Assembly (NCBI GenBank): GCA_016217975.1
Contig: JACRFH010000054.1
Span: 1 to 39,771 of the forward strand
Origin: Candidatus Kaiserbacteria bacterium
Lineage (GTDB): Bacteria; Patescibacteriota; Minisyncoccia; Phycocordibacterales; UBA2100
Direction of reading: 5' to 3'
DNA: 39,771 nt
In this document: in pieces, positions 39,090 to 39,771 of the stretch
How positions within the stretch are numbered: the first letter of the stretch is position 1
How the letters are laid out: every line of letters starts with the position of its first letter
Made by a program: the position numbers and the translations under genes
The notes under the pieces: model-generated
What the model was told of the DNA's origin: nothing
Database searches by the model: none
Seen by the model: only the letters and a program-made list of their open reading frames with translations

Positions 39090-39577
39090 GCGGCTTTTTG
39101 CTCGGAATCTTGATGGCTGTCGTTTGCGGGAGCCGAAGGAGACGCACCAGCGAATATTTCGCGCACATACTGAAGTGTAATTCTGCGGAGCATTTTGCGT
39201 GTGTCTCCATCGTCGGGGCGCTCTCCTCGCCCCTCTTCTTTCCCTTTCGCTTTCTGAACCAGATCTTGCAAGAATGGGTCATTTACCAAGCTCGGATCTT
39301 TCTGACAAAGGAATCGGACAAGGTGCAGCCCGAGAAGCGGCTGACTTTCAAGGAGATTTCTTGTGTCTTGCAATTCGGCAAGCGCCCGCGCATCTTGGTT
39401 ACGGTCCATTATCTGAAATGCGCGCTTGAATGCTTCTGCCTCTTTTACATCTTTGAGGGGTTCACGTTCTCTGTCGAGCATCTTGGTGAATCTTTTTAGA
39501 TCGGACGCGCCCGCGCTTGGAGAGAGCTCGGACGTCTTCATGCCAACCATTTCCATCGCACTCTGTATGAATCCCAT
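39086..39577 (-). CDS. Hypothetical protein (163 aa)
   Basis: The family was not recognised. It is a soluble, mostly helical, charged protein (LKRFTKMLDREREPLKDVKEAEAFKRAF, LLESQPLLGLHLVRFLCQ). A Gly/Arg/Asp-rich linker (GKEEGRGERPDDGD) precedes a last helix (RKMLRRITLQYVREIF) and a polar tail. No signal peptide or membrane segment is seen. ATG 39577 is chosen: the promoter TTGCAG-16-TAGGCT ends 6 bases before it, while a TTG two codons upstream is too close. It converges on the thioredoxin-like gene. Confidence 0.7.
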   Translation of the reverse strand: MGFIQSAMEMVGMKTSELSPSAGASDLKRFTKMLDREREPLKDVKEAEAFKRAFQIMDRNQDARALAELQDTRNLLESQPLLGLHLVRFLCQKDPSLVNDPFLQDLVQKAKGKEEGRGERPDDGDTRKMLRRITLQYVREIFAGASPSAPANDSHQDSEQKAA

Positions 39578-39583
39578 AGACAA

Positions 39584-39611
39584 AGCCTATCAAGCATATG
39601 GGTCCCTGCAA
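39584..39611 (-). promoter_or_regulatory. Promoter for the 163-aa gene
   Basis: TTGCAG (39606-39611), a 16-base spacer and TAGGCT (39584-39589) lie 6 bases before ATG 39577. Confidence 0.5.
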
Positions 39612-39708
39612 GAGGGGGTGTGGGTAATCGGGTGAGTATCCCCACACGGCATAACGTTTGACACATTCACGGCTGTAGTCTGCGCCGAATGCGCTAGACT
39701 GGTATCAC

Positions 39709-39771
39709 ATGAAAAAAAGGATACCGTTCATGATTCTCCTCGCGACCGTAGCACGGTATCGAGTAAAGAAA
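39709..39771 (+). CDS. 5' end of a gene cut by the window edge
   Basis: ATG opens a frame that runs for 21 codons to the last base. The product begins MKKRIPFMILLATVA, which resembles the start of a signal peptide, but RYRVKK follows early, so this is uncertain. A TAGACT hexamer ends 8 bases before the ATG, in line with the leaderless spacing of other genes here. Nothing can be said about function. Confidence 0.45.
   Translation, partial: MKKRIPFMILLATVARYRVKK

Overview
The window looks like a chromosomal segment of a Candidate Phyla Radiation (Patescibacteria) bacterium, most likely a Parcubacteria-type lineage. The evidence is consistent: core genes are shortened by loss of domains (ThrRS without TGS and editing domains, PheRS beta without its EMAP-like domain, PheRS alpha without its N-terminal coiled coil, an SMC of 739 residues with no visible hinge). 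Small paralogue-poor surface genes and a PaaX/Cas2-like regulator of the type common in these genomes are also present. Most upstream-most genes have a -10 box 5 to 10 bases before the start codon and no Shine-Dalgarno sequence, which points to leaderless transcription. This placement is inference from sequence, not from a phylogeny.

Layout. 1-7400: rpoC and rpoB on the minus strand, from a strong promoter at 7366-7393 to a bidirectional terminator at 207-238. 7400-15600: information-processing genes on the minus strand (trmD, a KH-domain protein, rpsP, a small coiled-coil protein, smc, rnc, a nusB-Nudix fusion, rpmF, rnhB). They are interrupted by a small gene with a strong ribosome binding site at 7473, an unidentified gene at 11985, and a candidate structured RNA at 14824-14918 with a tRNA-like outline. 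15600-22700: a hypothetical gene, a frameshifted PaaX/Cas2-like gene between two 36-40 bp palindromes, dnaE, a secreted protein and thrS.

22700-32030 is an accessory, envelope-directed region. It holds two large repeat-rich secreted or surface proteins, a Cys-rich secreted peptide, a Tat-type L,D-transpeptidase, a coiled-coil protein, a sortase, a membrane-anchored CARDB-like protein and a Tat-type trypsin-like protein. Inside it sits a toxin-antitoxin island (HicB with a hicA remnant, an AbiEii-type nucleotidyltransferase and its DUF6922-like partner), bracketed by two copies of the 3' end of the sortase gene. 32030-37000: gyrB, pheT and pheS. 37000 to the end: a membrane glycosyltransferase 2, a membrane-anchored thioredoxin-like protein, a hypothetical gene and the start of a further gene.

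The most unusual signals are: (i) several families of short palindromic DNA elements inserted in frame inside rpoC, gyrB, pheS, pheT, thrS and dnaE, and once between genes; (ii) the tRNA-like RNA candidate between rnhB and rpmF with its own promoter-like sequence; (iii) the palindrome-flanked PaaX/Cas2-like gene; (iv) the toxin-antitoxin island inserted at a sortase 3' end; (v) near-universal leaderless promoters, two of which have a TATAAT that overlaps the stop codon of the preceding gene. No CRISPR array, rRNA, canonical tRNA or insertion sequence was seen.
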